Part shown: piece by piece, positions 34,798-47,443 of the stretch
Layout: each line of letters begins with the position of its first letter
Numbering within the stretch: the first letter of the stretch is position 1
Assembly: GCA_019973155.2 (NCBI GenBank)
Contig: BPQB01000015.1
Span: 434,001-498,000, forward strand
Length of the DNA: 64,000 bases
Source: Phanerochaete sordida
Taxonomy: Eukaryota; Basidiomycota; Agaricomycetes; Polyporales; Phanerochaetaceae
Direction: 5' to 3'
Program-made: the position numbers and the translations under genes
The notes under the pieces: model-generated
The model's input: only the letters and a program-made list of their open reading frames with translations
Database searches by the model: none
Told to the model about the DNA's origin: nothing

Positions 34798-36446
34798 TCA
34801 CGACTCCGCTCTACGATCATCCACGTCTCGTCCCTCCGTTCCTTTGCCATCTTCATCGCCCAATCCTCCTGCTGACGTTGTGTGTAGCGCTAGAGGGGCA
34901 GCGTCCTGATCTTCTGGCGACCCTGACGTCTGCTTCGACGAGCGCGCTCCCGCCGCTGCGGCAGCGCGCTCCGTGCGCAAGGCCGGGAGTCGATGGAGAT
35001 AGTCGTCCATATCCTGTTCGAAAAATAGCGAGAGATATTCAGCGTATTCGTCGTCATCGAGGGTTGGCGGCGTGTCGTCGATGGTGGGGAACGAACGGTC
35101 TGCGAGCACGGAGAGGATTGCGCCGCTGTCGTAGTATGCTATCTGCTCCCAGCTCGTCTCTGTCTCGCCGCAAAGCAGCAGCCGCAGGGCACCGCGCTCG
35201 AGAGCCCAGGCGAGCTGCTCGCGGCGAAGCACCGAGCGCAGGAGGCTCCGCAGTCCCTGTACGTCCCGCGCATTTCCGTTACGCACACTGAAATCGAGCG
35301 TCTGGAAATGTGCCGACCCCGCGGCCGCACGGAGGCCATCGAAGGATGGGCAATGTCCAGGGTCTTCGGCGACCGCGCAGCCACCAGCCAGCCAGATTTT
35401 GCTGATATATGCTGCAGCGTCTTCTGCGCGAGTGCGCTCTACCCAGACGTTGGCTAAGAACTCGTCCGAGTCCTGATGCTCTGCTGGTGAGAACGCCACG
35501 AGTACTTTGCCTGCCGAGATCATAAATTGAGCGTCCCCAGCATACAATGTACGCGCAATATGCCATGCGCACCTGGAGCATTGCCTTCGAGGCGTTCACC
35601 TCCCAGTTGGTATAATTCCACCGTAGCTTGCCTGAAACCACTGGGCACCGATGCAAGCAAGGCATCGAGGAGTGCCGTCCATTGGTCCTCGGCAGCGGCC
35701 AGGCCCAGCCGAGGTACGGCTGCGAGAACATCCAAGGCAAGTCTCGCCTGAGCGGAGGGCGACATGTCTGCGCACTCCATGATCTCGCATCGCCAGAGTG
35801 CTCTCGGCACCTTGCGCAGAGTCCTGCGCGCCTGAATGACTGGAGAGGGGTCGCGAAACTTGAGTTGGGAGCAGTAGCACTCCTGCAGGGTGGGAAAGCT
35901 GTGGACGAGCCGTACAAGCTCAACAGGCCTCTTGAGCTCGGACCCGGTGAGCTGGATAGTGTTCAGGCGAAGGCCGAAGAGAAATGGAGGTACACGTGGG
36001 AGAGCAGCAAATGGGGGCCATCGGATGGGTGCTGAACGCGGAGAGCCCTCAGTGGTCTCTCTCCAAAGGTGGCACGAGAACTGTGTCTCTGGAAGGCGCG
36101 CCATTATCGTCTGGAGGCGGTGCAGCCAGGGCTCTTCGATGGGAGGAAACCAGTGCTGGGCCCGTATGTTCTTGATAGCGCTGTTTAGAGAGGAGTCACT
36201 GAATCGCGGGCTGCAGACGATATCCTCCAGGAAGGATACGTCAGACGCGTTCCGCACGGTGATGTCTCGAAAGAGGGCTGGCCGGATACACTCCGTCCAG
36301 AACCTGCACACGAGACTCGGCGCGACCAGCTCATGCTTCTGCCGCCGAATTGTTTTGTCGCTTGCCAATATGACAGCGTTCATGAAGTTGCCAAGGATTT
36401 TTGCGATGATCTCGGAGGGGAGGTCGGCTCCTGTGGCCGTGGGCAT
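34798..36446 (-). pseudogene. F-box-like protein, frameshifted paralogue
   Basis: The coding strand is minus. From ATG 36446 the frame reads MPTATGADLPSEIIAKILGNFM, then LVCRFWTECIRPALF (an F-box of the form LPxEIIxxIL...LVCxxWxxxxRPxLF), and continues to a stop at 35520. The homologous frame resumes at 35547 and runs to 34798. The intact copy at 41185-42861 reads through the same place: GHMVIQFPGRDAQRIIFADK there, against a junction with about five extra bases here. The rest aligns from end to end, including PPTLDDDEYAEYLS against PPTLDIDEAAECFS. One indel therefore splits the protein. A normal role would be substrate choice for an SCF ubiquitin ligase. An intron at the break is unlikely, as no GT-AG pair restores the frame. 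Confidence 0.75.
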
Positions 36447-39400
36447 GGTGGAACGAGAGACGCTAGGTCGACAACGCCTGTGCGCGGACAATGCAGAAGG
36501 GGTGGTGGCGGTAGGATCAATGAGCCACTCACCGTATGATTCTTTGTGCAGCGTGCGCAGTCTGCGGAGCCCCCGGGCCGCCTTCTCTGCCTCGTGTACG
36601 GAAGGTTTCTGGGCGCCCTGGGGAGCGTCGTTGCACCGAGCCCGCCCCAGCTCCCAACTACAACGTAGACCTTTCAACGTACAGAAGCATGACGAGCCTA
36701 ATTCCGAGCACCTGCAGCGTTGACATTCGTATTTTACACCGTAGGGGACTGCATCTTTCTAGTGATTGTCCCACTGGATCGCATATCCGCCAGTAGTGAG
36801 CAAAGTCCTAGGAATTCAAATGACATAGGCTTGTCACAACAATTTCCGTCTGAGTTGTCTAGCTCGTCGCCTGCGGCGATATTTGGGCCTCGCTTGGGAC
36901 CGCTCGTGGGGAGCGAGAGTGTCTGCCGATCGCAAACACGTCAGTCGACGTGCGCTGCATGAGCAATACGTGAGGTGCTCAGACGTGCCCATGCGTTCGA
37001 CCATGTCCGGCGGGAGTCTTGCGCCTCACGTCATGACGACGTCGAGCCAGGGGCCCCCGTTCGTACTGAAGTAAAGGAGAAAAAAGGCTTGAATCAGTGA
37101 CGAGCTGTGAAGCAAGCTGTGAGCGTACTAAACCAGCTGATTCATTTGAAGAACGTCTCTTTTAGCCTCATCCGCCAAGAGACGATGTGATCTTTCATGT
37201 AGCGTGGTGAACGTGGTACAAGGCGACCCGCAGTGGCACGGGATCTGAATATGAGTTCTGGAGTCGCGCAAGGCTACTGAACACGTCCACGTCAACGTAG
37301 AAAGCCTTCAATTCGACGCAACGTACTTCAGAGCTAAAAGACTAGGCATGCTTCGAACTGTGTTCTGGAACGCCGGTCGTCCGGGGGGTTCTGCCAGCGC
37401 AAGAGCGGTGCATCGAGACGATGTCGTGGATGATTTCGACAGGCAGCGGTCATTTTCTTTCTCGCGGTGGTGAGCATCTACATCATCTGCTTTCTTCTGA
37501 CCAGATTCGTGCCCGCGCAGGTCCGAGTGGGAGGTCACTGTCTCGAACGAAAGGGCAGCCGAAAGCGGCGCAGCGTCATGCCGAGCCAAGCCGGACGCCA
37601 CCACGGCTACACTCTGCTCCAAATGAGGAACCTGCTGTGGGTTGGCCGTCACGTGCCTTGCAGTGGCTTGAAGACGCGCGCTTCTTAGGCCGGCTTCGCG
37701 GCCGACAGCCATGTCTCCGCCGCATCCTTCTCCGTTGTCTCGTCTCTCACCCTGCGTTGACCCCAGAAGCTGCTTTGGACCGCCTTCGCATCAAGATGCT
37801 CCCTCCACCGGCCGTGCTCCAACCTCCACGCCGCCGCCCTGACATGCTCGCGTCAACAATACTACTATCCGTGCTGTGAATCAAATGGGCTCTTCTCTGG
37901 TTAGCATACCCCTGCACAGTATCACCCCGCTACCTTGTATACCCTCGACTTGAGTAGTCTAGGATGAGCTGTTTAAATTTGGAACGGCGGTCCGGTGCGT
38001 CCTCTACTCGTTCGAGCCTTACCTTGTACTCACGCCGTAGTACAGAAGCCTTCCGACGACCTCTGAAGGTCTCAGCATCAGCAGAAACTGATCGACCATT
38101 GCTCATGCAAAGGGAGAGGCGTGGGGTCTCTCATGGTCCATACGTCGGTGTCGCCGATGTTCGTGCGTATGCATGTTGCTGTTGACATCCTCGCTCAGCG
38201 CTCACTGTCCGCACCTACCCAGCTCGCCTATCCACCTGGTTTCCATATGTCCTCAAACGTCCAAGTGCTCACTCACCGCGAGCGTGTCAAGACGTAGCAT
38301 GCCGTCAAGCCCTGTGCTCCCTCCTGGCATCTCAATCCCATCCGCGTTAAGCTACCCTGACGTCCCTTCAAGAGACCTCGTCGCTCACGCATATACCGTG
38401 ATTATATCGCCGCTCCAGTGAGCTCTGCCCCACACTCTTCGCTTGTAGTTTAGCGCTGCCTTCATGGTCCTCAAGACTCTCTCGAGCCTCCGGAGTCAAG
38501 ACTACCTCCAGGGAAGGTCGCCGCCACGGTCATACCTTTCCCTGCGCTCCTTGCCCTTCTACATCGTCACATCTTCTTCACCGCCGCGTCGGCCTCGATG
38601 ACCCGCTCCAGCTCTTTGTGTGTGGGCGATACAGGCCTCGGGAAACGAGAGCCTCGCGGAAAGCATGAACGAGACGAAGTGTACCTTCACATGCCACCCG
38701 GCTGCAACACCAGCCCAGGTAATCGAGACGCAGCTGAGGTCTGGCCCATTCAGCGTTTTGGAAGTCGCTCCTCCCATTCGTCATGTCCTGCGCAAGATTG
38801 CCTGAGGGCGCACGTGGCCCGCAGTGGACGGCACGACGACTTGGAAGCTGCGGAGAGATACAGAGAGAGGAGGGCGGGAAGTCGGTCGAAACAGCGCACC
38901 GCGCGCTCTACCTCTGCCAAGGAACACGATTATCGAGGACGCGGTCGCGGTCATTTGGACATGCTTCGGTCGACCAGTTGTCGCAGGACCCTCGCCGACA
39001 TTCAAGGTATCACGCCCATCCGCTCTAGGTCCCCCAGACGACACCGCGCTCCACCGTCTGCGCCCTGCGATTAATCTCCCCACAAAGCACTTTCTTCTTC
39101 GAGCGTCGCAGTCTCACACGCCCATATTCCGTGCTGCTCTTCCAGTCCTTGACCCCCGAGCCGCCGCCCACCAGGCCCTTTTGGCGCCTATCCGCGAGAC
39201 AGTAGTCGGAGTTTGAGGTCGTGCACTTCGCTCGACTTGCTTGATTGCTTGACCGTATCTGAGCTCACAGCTGCCAATGAGATGTTACTCGTCGATCCCG
39301 AGGAGGAGACCAAGCTGTTGAACGCGTTGTACAAGGGCAAACTCGAGGTCTGCGCCGGCATCCAGCACAGACCATCGGCGGAGGGAGAGGCGACCTGCGG

Positions 39401-40089
39401 ACGCGCTGCGCGCTATGGAGTCAATCGAGTTCGACATGGGACCCTGGATCTCGGAGGTCTGCGTGGCTCGATTCTACTCGAGACTGCCAGTGAAAGGTAG
39501 ACATGGCTCTCACTGTGCAAGCGCGAGGCTCAGTACGTCCCCTCAGTCATGTTTCAGTATGCTGGCACTGACATCGGCGTGCGCAGTGTGATCAAATCGG
39601 GCCCCGCTCCGCTAGGACATAACGAACGTCGGGGCACGGGAACGCCATAGACCGAGAGCACGCCCTCCCGCCGCACACTCGCACGGCGCAACATCCACCC
39701 TTCCAAACCGACGTCATCCTCGCAGAAGATCTACGTCACGATCAGATCAGCCTACGAGCATCCACACTGCGCATCACGACACACTCGCCGCGGAACGACT
39801 CATCCCGCTCGCCTGTCGCAGAGACGACCTGGCGCTCCGCCTTCGCGGCTATCCCGCATCTGCTGTCGACAGCGGAGTGTCAGCCGTCAAACCCATCGTC
39901 AGCACCAGCGCGAGGCAGATACGCGATCCCGGCGCAACGAAGTCGGGGTCAGCGCGGATGGTTAGGTCAATGAACTACGGGAGGCTCTGGAGTAAGGTCA
40001 CGGGAAGCTGGAGAAGGTCTAGATAGTCCCAGACGTGGTGGATGTCTAGAGGTACAGCGAGAACGGCCGTTATCCAGGTGCGTCTGCTT
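36447..40089. other. Long stretch without a recognised gene
   Basis: The plus strand at 38560-39216 has the most protein-like reading (SMNETKCTFTCHPAATPAQV near 38660-38720, then NTIIEDAVAVIWTCFGRPV near 38920-38980), but stops and a change of frame separate the parts. A 95-codon frame at 39213-39500 follows. 39500-40089 holds nothing I can support. These may be exons of a decayed gene. Confidence 0.35.
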
Positions 40090-41110
40090 TGACCTGCTCA
40101 GCCTTCCACGCTTATTCGGCGCGCAGGGTCTGACCCGACTGCTTGCCGCCCTGTCATCACCTTCGAGTCACAGCGGCTGTTCGGTCTGAATACCACCTCA
40201 ATGCCAAATGCCGAATCATGAGCCACCACGGCGACATTGTACGTTTCGTCAGTGCGCCGACGCGTCTGCAGGCGACGTTCACCATCCCCGAGAGCGTCTC
40301 TCAGCGCTTGCTCTCGACGACTCGTCGCACGCCGAAACCCTCTTCCATTACAACGTCGCCGCAGTCCTCCTCTAAGGCGCACGCGCCCAGCGTCATGTTC
40401 ACTGCACTGACCGGCTTCCGTGCTATTACGCCCGGGTGCCGTGCTCGGAGGCGGACGTACGCGAGCGCAGGATTATGCCGGAGGACCAGTGGCGCCCCAA
40501 CGTGAATAAACACGCGTTCTTCAGCTCGGGCACGGACATCACACCCTACGATCGTTACTCTGCCTGCGACTGGCATCTTCGCCTGGTCGGCGCACGCCGC
40601 CTGTCTCGCCACCGACCCATCGAAATAAATACTTTTGAGGCATGCAGCCTCTGCCATCACCGCGCGCACCTCACACATGGCCCAGATCGACCAAGTACCG
40701 CTGTCGGTTCTCCATGCACCGTGACTGGCCAGCGTCATCCGCACGGACATGTCTGCTGTGCTTGATGGGCTCGCAGGTGACACCAGCACTGTGCGCGCGA
40801 TCGCCAGGGGGTAGCTCATCGTAAAGGTCGCCGACATCCTGGCCGACGGTCTCCGGCGCTGCGCTGGTCTACTAGAAGGGTACATGCGAGGACTATAGGC
40901 CTTGAAGCGAGAGGAGCAGTCACATCTCGCGTAGGCCCGACGTAACCATGTCCATATCGCTTCGTACGCAAAATACAAAGTATGTCATGGTCGACGTCGC
41001 AGAACATTGTCTGAAAGAAAAATCATAGGCCCATCCGAGCTGTCAAATAGTCAACGTCTCGTAGTTCGCTACCAGTCCCTGCTCTCAGTATCAGCGTCGG
41101 AGCTATCTTT
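40090..41110 (-). repeat. Relic beside intact F-box gene, duplicate of 33.6-34.7 kb
   Basis: A minus-strand frame of 225 codons (40301-40978) is open here but is interrupted in the other copy. It begins MYFAYEAIWTWLRRAYARCDC and has no domain I know. The arrangement (this block, then the F-box-like gene, both read on minus) equals that at 33.6-36.4 kb, giving a duplicated unit of roughly 2.8 kb in direct orientation. Confidence 0.55.
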
Positions 41111-41184
41111 CGATTGTGCTATGGACGGCGTACTTCTGTAAGTCTGTCGTATTATATCTCTTCGTCCACCATTACGCCCCCACT

Positions 41185-42861
41185 CTACAATCCCCCCATG
41201 TCCTGTCCCGCCTCTTCTTTGCCATCTTCATCGCCCTCCCCACCTGCTGCCCTTATCTGTCGCGATGGAGGCGCAGTGTTCGGACTCTCTGGCAACTTGG
41301 ATGTATCCTTTGCCGTGCGCTGGGCTGGCACCACACCGTCCTGAGTCTCCGGCGTCCCAGACGTCTCCTCCGATGAGCCCTTCTTCGCTTTGGCTCGCTC
41401 TGCGCGCAGAGCAGGAAGTCGCTGAAGGTAGTCTGAAATCTCCTGCCCGATCACAACCTGCGAGAAGCACTCCGCGGCTTCATCAATATCGAGAGTCGGC
41501 GGCGTGTCGTTGATGGCGATGACTGAACGTCCGGCCGAAAGAGAAAGGAGGACCGCGTTGCTGATGTATGCTACGTCTTTCCAGATCCCCGTTTCCACCT
41601 CAAAGTAACTTCGTTGCAGGCGCAGGACACCTTTCTCGAGTGCCCAAGTGAGCTGTTCGCGGCGAAGCACCGAGCGCATGAGTACCCGCATCCCCTGTTC
41701 GTCCAGCGCGTTTCCTTCCCGCACGAAGAACCGGAGCTCCTCGAAGTGAGCGGAGCCTGCGGCTTCTCGGAAGCCATCGAAGGAGGGAGGGTCTCCGTCT
41801 CCAACGGCAGCGAAGCTGGCAGTCAGAGCGATCATTCTGACATGGGCATATGGATCTTGAGCATGAGTGGGTGTGGCGCGTGCTCCTGTCGCCCATACAA
41901 TGTTGGCCACGAACCGGTCTAAGTCTGGGTCCTCGATTGGTGAGAACCGCAGACCGACTTTGTCTGCGAAAATTATACGTTGAGCATCTCTGCCAGGGAA
42001 CTGGATCACCATGTGCCCACCTGGAACATGCCCATCGAGAGGCCCACCACCTGATCGGAACAATTCCACTCTCGCTTGCCTGCAATTACTGGGCACCGAT
42101 GCAAGCAATGTATCGAGAAGCGTCCCGCTCAGTCTATGTGTAACCCCGAGAAGGTCCAACGCAAGAGTCGTTTGAGCCGAGACCGACATGCCTGGGCACT
42201 CCGTGACATCGCACCGCCAGAGTCCTTTTGGTACCCTCCATGGAATCCTTCGAGCTTGGACAACTGTGGAGGGGTCGAGGAATGTTAGCTGGTAGAAGTA
42301 GCACTCTTGCAGGGCAGGAAAGCTATCAACGAGCCGCGCGAGTTCAGTGGTGTTCTTGAACTCGGATCTGACGACCTGGATGTCGTGAAGTTGAAGCCGG
42401 TAGAAGGATGGAGGTACACGGGGAAGGGCTGCATATGGGGGCCATCGGACCGGCACTAAACGTCGGCCGCCAGTCTCTTGCCAAATCTCGCAGCGCAGTG
42501 TCGCATCCGGGAGATGCGCCATTACTGGATGCAGACGGTGAAGCCAGGGCACCGGGAGAGGTGGAAAGTGATGTTCCGCCCGTATGCACTTGATAGCTCC
42601 GTTCAGAGACGAGCCTTCGAATCGCGGGCTGTAGACGATATTTTCTAGGAAGAGTAGATCAGTAGCATCTTTTAACGTGATGTCTTGGAAGAGGGCTGGC
42701 CGGATGCACTCCGACCAGTACTTGCACACAAGGCTCGGGGGGACAAGCTCGTGTTTCCATCGCCGGAAGTTCTCTTCCCTCCGCGCCACGACTATCATGA
42801 AGCAGCTCAGGATTTTCGCGATTGTTTCAGGCGGAAGGTCGGCTCCTGTGGCGGGAGGCAT
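41185..42861 (-). CDS. F-box-like protein (intact paralogue)
   Basis: A single exon of 558 residues from ATG 42861; the frame reaches 42924 only through a TTG. The F-box spans about residues 8-62: DLPPETIAKILSCFM, then LVPPSLVCKYWSECIRPALFQDIT. The middle has weak leucine-rich character (LARLVDSFPALQECYFYQL). The C-terminal 80 residues are charged and disordered (KAKKGSSEETSGTPETQDG), which may expose ubiquitin-acceptor lysines. It is the intact copy of the gene at 34798-36446. As an F-box protein it should bind Skp1 in an SCF ubiquitin ligase; the target is unknown. Its downstream flank is shared with the other copy. Confidence 0.8.
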   Translation of the reverse strand: MPPATGADLPPETIAKILSCFMIVVARREENFRRWKHELVPPSLVCKYWSECIRPALFQDITLKDATDLLFLENIVYSPRFEGSSLNGAIKCIRAEHHFPPLPVPWLHRLHPVMAHLPDATLRCEIWQETGGRRLVPVRWPPYAALPRVPPSFYRLQLHDIQVVRSEFKNTTELARLVDSFPALQECYFYQLTFLDPSTVVQARRIPWRVPKGLWRCDVTECPGMSVSAQTTLALDLLGVTHRLSGTLLDTLLASVPSNCRQARVELFRSGGGPLDGHVPGGHMVIQFPGRDAQRIIFADKVGLRFSPIEDPDLDRFVANIVWATGARATPTHAQDPYAHVRMIALTASFAAVGDGDPPSFDGFREAAGSAHFEELRFFVREGNALDEQGMRVLMRSVLRREQLTWALEKGVLRLQRSYFEVETGIWKDVAYISNAVLLSLSAGRSVIAINDTPPTLDIDEAAECFSQVVIGQEISDYLQRLPALRAERAKAKKGSSEETSGTPETQDGVVPAQRTAKDTSKLPESPNTAPPSRQIRAAGGEGDEDGKEEAGQDMGGL

Positions 42862-45800
42862 ACTGGTCGAGGGTAGCTGGGGGTGAGAGGACAATGTGGA
42901 AGCGGTGGTGGCGACTGGGGACAAATGTAGGACGGAAGAGCATCATCGCCTCACTGATCCATCCGCTGATCCATAGCGCAGGGTGCGAAGCCCGCGGCGC
43001 AGCCCCCGGGCCGTTTTCCTCGCCTCGTGTACAGACGCTTCCTGGGCGCGCTCAGTCCGCGCTTCCACGGCACAAGGCCCCGTCTTGTACTGCCCCCGAG
43101 TCTGTAACATATCATCATTTGTTTCTAATTACCGCCTCCACGGTACTACATACAGGCGCCTTCAAGCTGCAAGAGCGAAATCCGGCGGCGGTCTCGCCTG
43201 GTCGCAGATTGCACCTTCGCGCGACGACTACTTCGCGTCAGTGCGGTGCACTCGGGCACGTGCAGGCCTTCCTGCACGTCGAATGGCCCACCGGTCCCGC
43301 GCACTTGCTGCCGTAGATTTTGGTAGTTGCAGAATTCCAGTGGCACAAGCTGAAATCGCCTTCGGTGGCGGTCATGCAAGGTGTACAGACCTCGATTGCC
43401 GTGACGACAATAGAACAAGGATGGCGCCCACTGGCAAGCCCGCGACGAGATCGGATCATATTTTCCCAGGAGCAATACAGACGGCTGTTGAAGCGTAGGA
43501 TGCGCCTCACGCGAGAGTTATTGGGGGACGTCGAGATCGTCCATAATCCTGACCTTCCGGTCCATCTTCCTCGTGGGAGAAGAGCGGGCGCGCGCCCGGC
43601 GTGAGCGTGCGGGAAACCTATCGCATATCAACGTCGGATGAACAGAGCTGGAGTAATAGAGGCGTACCTCATTGAGCGCCATGGCGTCGCAATCCGCATC
43701 CTTGACGATTCCCTCGCGATCTTCAGTGGCGCCGTGTCGGCACAGCATCAGCTTCAGCCCGGTCGCTTCAGAGCTGGGACCCGCCGCTAGCGAAACCGTA
43801 TGAGCCCGGCTTGGCAGGTTCAGCTAGTCATAGGACAGGCGTGTAACGAGAGCGAGGAGAAATAACGAGTATGTAGGTCGACGTGGAGGTGGATAGACAG
43901 CTGCCGACGTGCGCGCAGCAGATCGAGCAGCACCAGGTACTTTCTGTAGGACGCCTGATCTTCGACCGGTCGCTGGCTGCAGTTGCAATCGTGGTCGAGC
44001 GGCTGCGGGCTTAGAGGCTGAAGGGGTCGAAGTGGTCGGAGTAGTTGAGAAGGGACGTCGGGCCGACGGATGTGCCAGCGCCAAGCGGAGGCATCGACAA
44101 GACGCTTCTCTCCTTCAGCTCCGCTTCCCTGCTTTCGATAACCTGAGTCCGTCTCGGCTGCTGCTTCTGCAAAGCATAGCTAGGAGGCATAGGGTGGGGA
44201 TAGGAGCGTGCTCCATGTGCGCGTGCTGCGATTTTGCCAGCGTACACGCCAGGCGGCGGCGAGTCGGACGCGGAGCCGAGCGACGTAACGCGGCTTTCGT
44301 CGTCATAGTCGTCTTCTGCTGCGTCGGCGATGGCGGGTACGGTAGTGTCCAAGCCGACGGGTGCAATCTTGAGCGCAGCAACATCGAGCAGAGTGAGCGC
44401 GACAGTGGTAGTATGTGCAGCCGCGGTGGAGATAACGGTAGCGGCCACGGGCCGTCGAAGACAATGGGATCCTCCAAAAGGACCACGGAGCGAACAAAAG
44501 CAGTGTCGCCGTCATGGCGCACCGAGCGGCAGTACGCCAGCTGCGCGCATGGGGCGGCGAGGTCCACGAGCACAGACCGTTCGCCCGGTATCGCGCCGTG
44601 GGCCATGTCTCCGTCTTGACTTGTTGTATACGGTCATCGTGCCGAGAAATGATCGTGTTCACATCAGACTTTCGGCCTATGGATTGTAACGCGATACATG
44701 CCCATAGATGCCCCCAAATCAGTATATAGGACACAATTATCGCCGCCTACCTGCAATACGCTTATATAGTTTTTTCGCCCATGTATTCATAGCGCATAAT
44801 TTCATGCATTGTAGGGATTGCACAGCTTGTATGGTCTCTGATCAACGGGCTGGAAGAAATGTAGTTCTTGCGTGGAAATCCCACATCTAAGTCACATAAC
44901 TAGATATATTGTGGCAAAGTATACTCTACTCAATCGCTACAACAAACAAAGACTGGCAGCCTTCATGACGTCGCATGCGAGCACAACCACCGCAAGATGT
45001 CGGAGGTACATCGCATCAGCACGGCATGGCCTCGGCGTGGACAGGCATGCGCACCTTACTGCATGTGCCCATTTGCAGAGGGTGCCCATATGTGCCGATA
45101 CTGCCTACGCAGCGAGAGCGTCTCGACTGTGGCGGGCTAAGAGGCACGAGAGCGCAGTCGGTCTTGAAGGAGTTAGGCGCAGCTTGCAGATACCTCAAGA
45201 GCTTGTTTCGGCCTGTAGCAGCTGTGTCAGATCGGGAGGTAGAGGCGGGCGAGCGTGCGCACCTGCGTAGAACGCGCTGAGCGGCGGGAGCAGCACAAGC
45301 GCGGGCGCGACGGTGAGCGACATGGGTGCAGGTGTGACCATTGGTCGGTCGTTGCTTGTGCTGACCGCAGTGAACGTGCTCCGCGACGGCATCGCCGTGG
45401 CTCATCGACGCCATCCCAGCATGCGCACACTGGTACGGCAATGGCGAGTGAACGGGGTGCCCACGATAGTGTAGATTTCGGTGCTGATGTCGGCGGATGA
45501 GCCAGCGGAGGTAGGGGACAGAAGGCGGAAGTGGAGTACAAAGCAAGCGTGGCATAGGCCGGTTGTCGTGTGGACGCGGTTGCACGATCCAGAGCCGCCT
45601 GGGCAGCGTCTTCTCGAGACGACCTCTTCATGCGGTGGCGCGGGTCGCGCATGGATCGCCGCTTGCGTGTACGCGTGCGCTGATTCCACGCCACCTGTTC
45701 CGCGGGTTCTTCGAGCGCAGCGTCTGACGCAGCGCAGGGAACAACGCCGGCGTCAGCGTTGCGTTGGAAAAAGCGGTAGGGGGCACGCATGCACTTGCAC

Positions 45801-47269
45801 GCGCCGGGGCATCGTCACCATAGGAAACGATACCGATGTCGCAGTCAGCGGACAGAACATCATAGAATAAAGTCGGAGCGCACCTCGTCCGTGTCGGGTT
45901 CACCTCTGCTGCCTTCTCTCCATCGCGGCACGCGCAGCGTCTTGGGATGCCGAGATCGTCGTCTGCTGCGCTAATTTACAGCAGGAATGCGTGACTTGGC
46001 TGTCAAAGGTCGTCTAAGAGGGCATTGTGGGTAAGTTAGCCACTATCGGGACGCACGGCGGTCATCGATGTAGCGACGGGCGTCGAGGTCGTGGTGGTCG
46101 GAAGACAGTGGTGTCGGCCAGAGCGCAAAGCGCGCGTGGACATGTTTGACGTCATGACGCTCGGCAGACGCCGACCAGCCGAAGTGTAAGTCTCGCCCGC
46201 GTCCTCTTCACTCTCCTCAATGTTCAAACGTTCAGAGGTCTAGTTATCGCCCCGCGTCAAACGTCTAGTATAGAGATGTTCATGCATGGGCCAGCACTCC
46301 AAGTCTAGCGTGCCCCTCCCCACACCGTGTGAATTCATTGACATTCCCGCGGTTCATCCACGCGCGGTGAGGACGACATCGGTGTCCCCGCCTCGACGTT
46401 CCAGAGCGGCACCGGGCGGCCACCATGGGGGCTAAATATGAATGGTACGGGATCACACTCTCCGACAGTGTACCGTCGCAGCTGCCTGCGCCCTCCACAG
46501 CGCTGCACCCGGCGTCATGCTCCGGCTCCACCGCTCTGGTACGAGGGCTCTCAGCACTACCACATCGTGCCCGACATAAATAAAATGCAAATCCAGTGGG
46601 ATACGTACGAACCAAAATTGAGATAATAATTGCGCATGGATTGGAAAGCTCTTATAAGCAGTCCGCAATCTCGGGCCGTGCTTGTAAGAGCATATAAGGT
46701 CTGCGTTCCGTAAAATCCATACAACGCGCGCGCCGAAAGTCTAATGGCCAACTGTAGTCAGTCCGACTTCCGTCGCCCACAATGTCGTAAACATCAGCAG
46801 GCGTCGAAGCGTCCGCAATTCTCCCTTCACACGGTTAAGTAGCCTTTCTCATCCTTTTTGACGTGCGCTCAGGTATATAGGCGGAAGACTCCATTGTCAG
46901 AGCTCGGACGAATCATCCCAGATTCCCAAGAGGCTTCCCCGGACGCCAGCACGTCTTCTGCAGTCATGTTGTCAAACCAAGTCCTGCAAAAGCAGATCGT
47001 TGATGGCTCTGATAAAGCAGAGTGGCTGTTTTCTCTGCAGCGAACTCGCGGCAGAAGAGACACTCTCTGGCGCTGTACTCGCACACCACATTTCCTGGAG
47101 TGCGTGTGTGGGGCAAGAGCCGGAGATATGCATCGCGATAAGATGCTATTCAGTATGTATGCGGAATACCGGACCTTGCGATAACTATATTACTCGGGAA
47201 CTCTGGTTACTATGACTACCTACAAGCATCTTCGAGACGTACTACCCTCATGAACAAAGTGATCATATC
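42862..47269. other. Gene relics; no intact gene supported
   Basis: Protein-like pieces appear on plus at 43440-43600 (FSQEQYRRLLKRRMRLTREL) and on minus at 44448-44011 (VALTLLDVAALKIAP, then SLLNYSDHFDPFSL, resembling the end of a single-pass membrane protein). On minus near 45430-45510 the reading is SSADISTEIYTIVGTPF. They are separated by stops and frame changes. 46280-47269 holds only short frames. I cannot name the parent genes. Confidence 0.35.
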
Positions 47270-47310
47270 TGGGGCTGTGCCATCTCAACTATTATATACG
47301 GTACATCACA
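47270..47310 (+). promoter_or_regulatory. Conserved TATA promoter, Ser-rich gene copy 2
   Basis: TGGGGCTGTGCCATCT, then TATATACGGTACATCAC. The TATA box is at 47293-47298, about 150 bp before the ATG at 47444. The string CTGGGGCTGTGCCATCT is identical in copy 3. Confidence 0.72.
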
Positions 47311-47443
47311 CATGACAGCTTTCGTCTCCTTCCTTCATCTGCTCTCTGCTATACTTTTGGGTAGGTTCTGTATACCCTTCAACATTATCATCTAATCTAC
47401 GCCCAGATAGTGCTTCTCGCCCTAGTTTTCTATCCACGTACCT

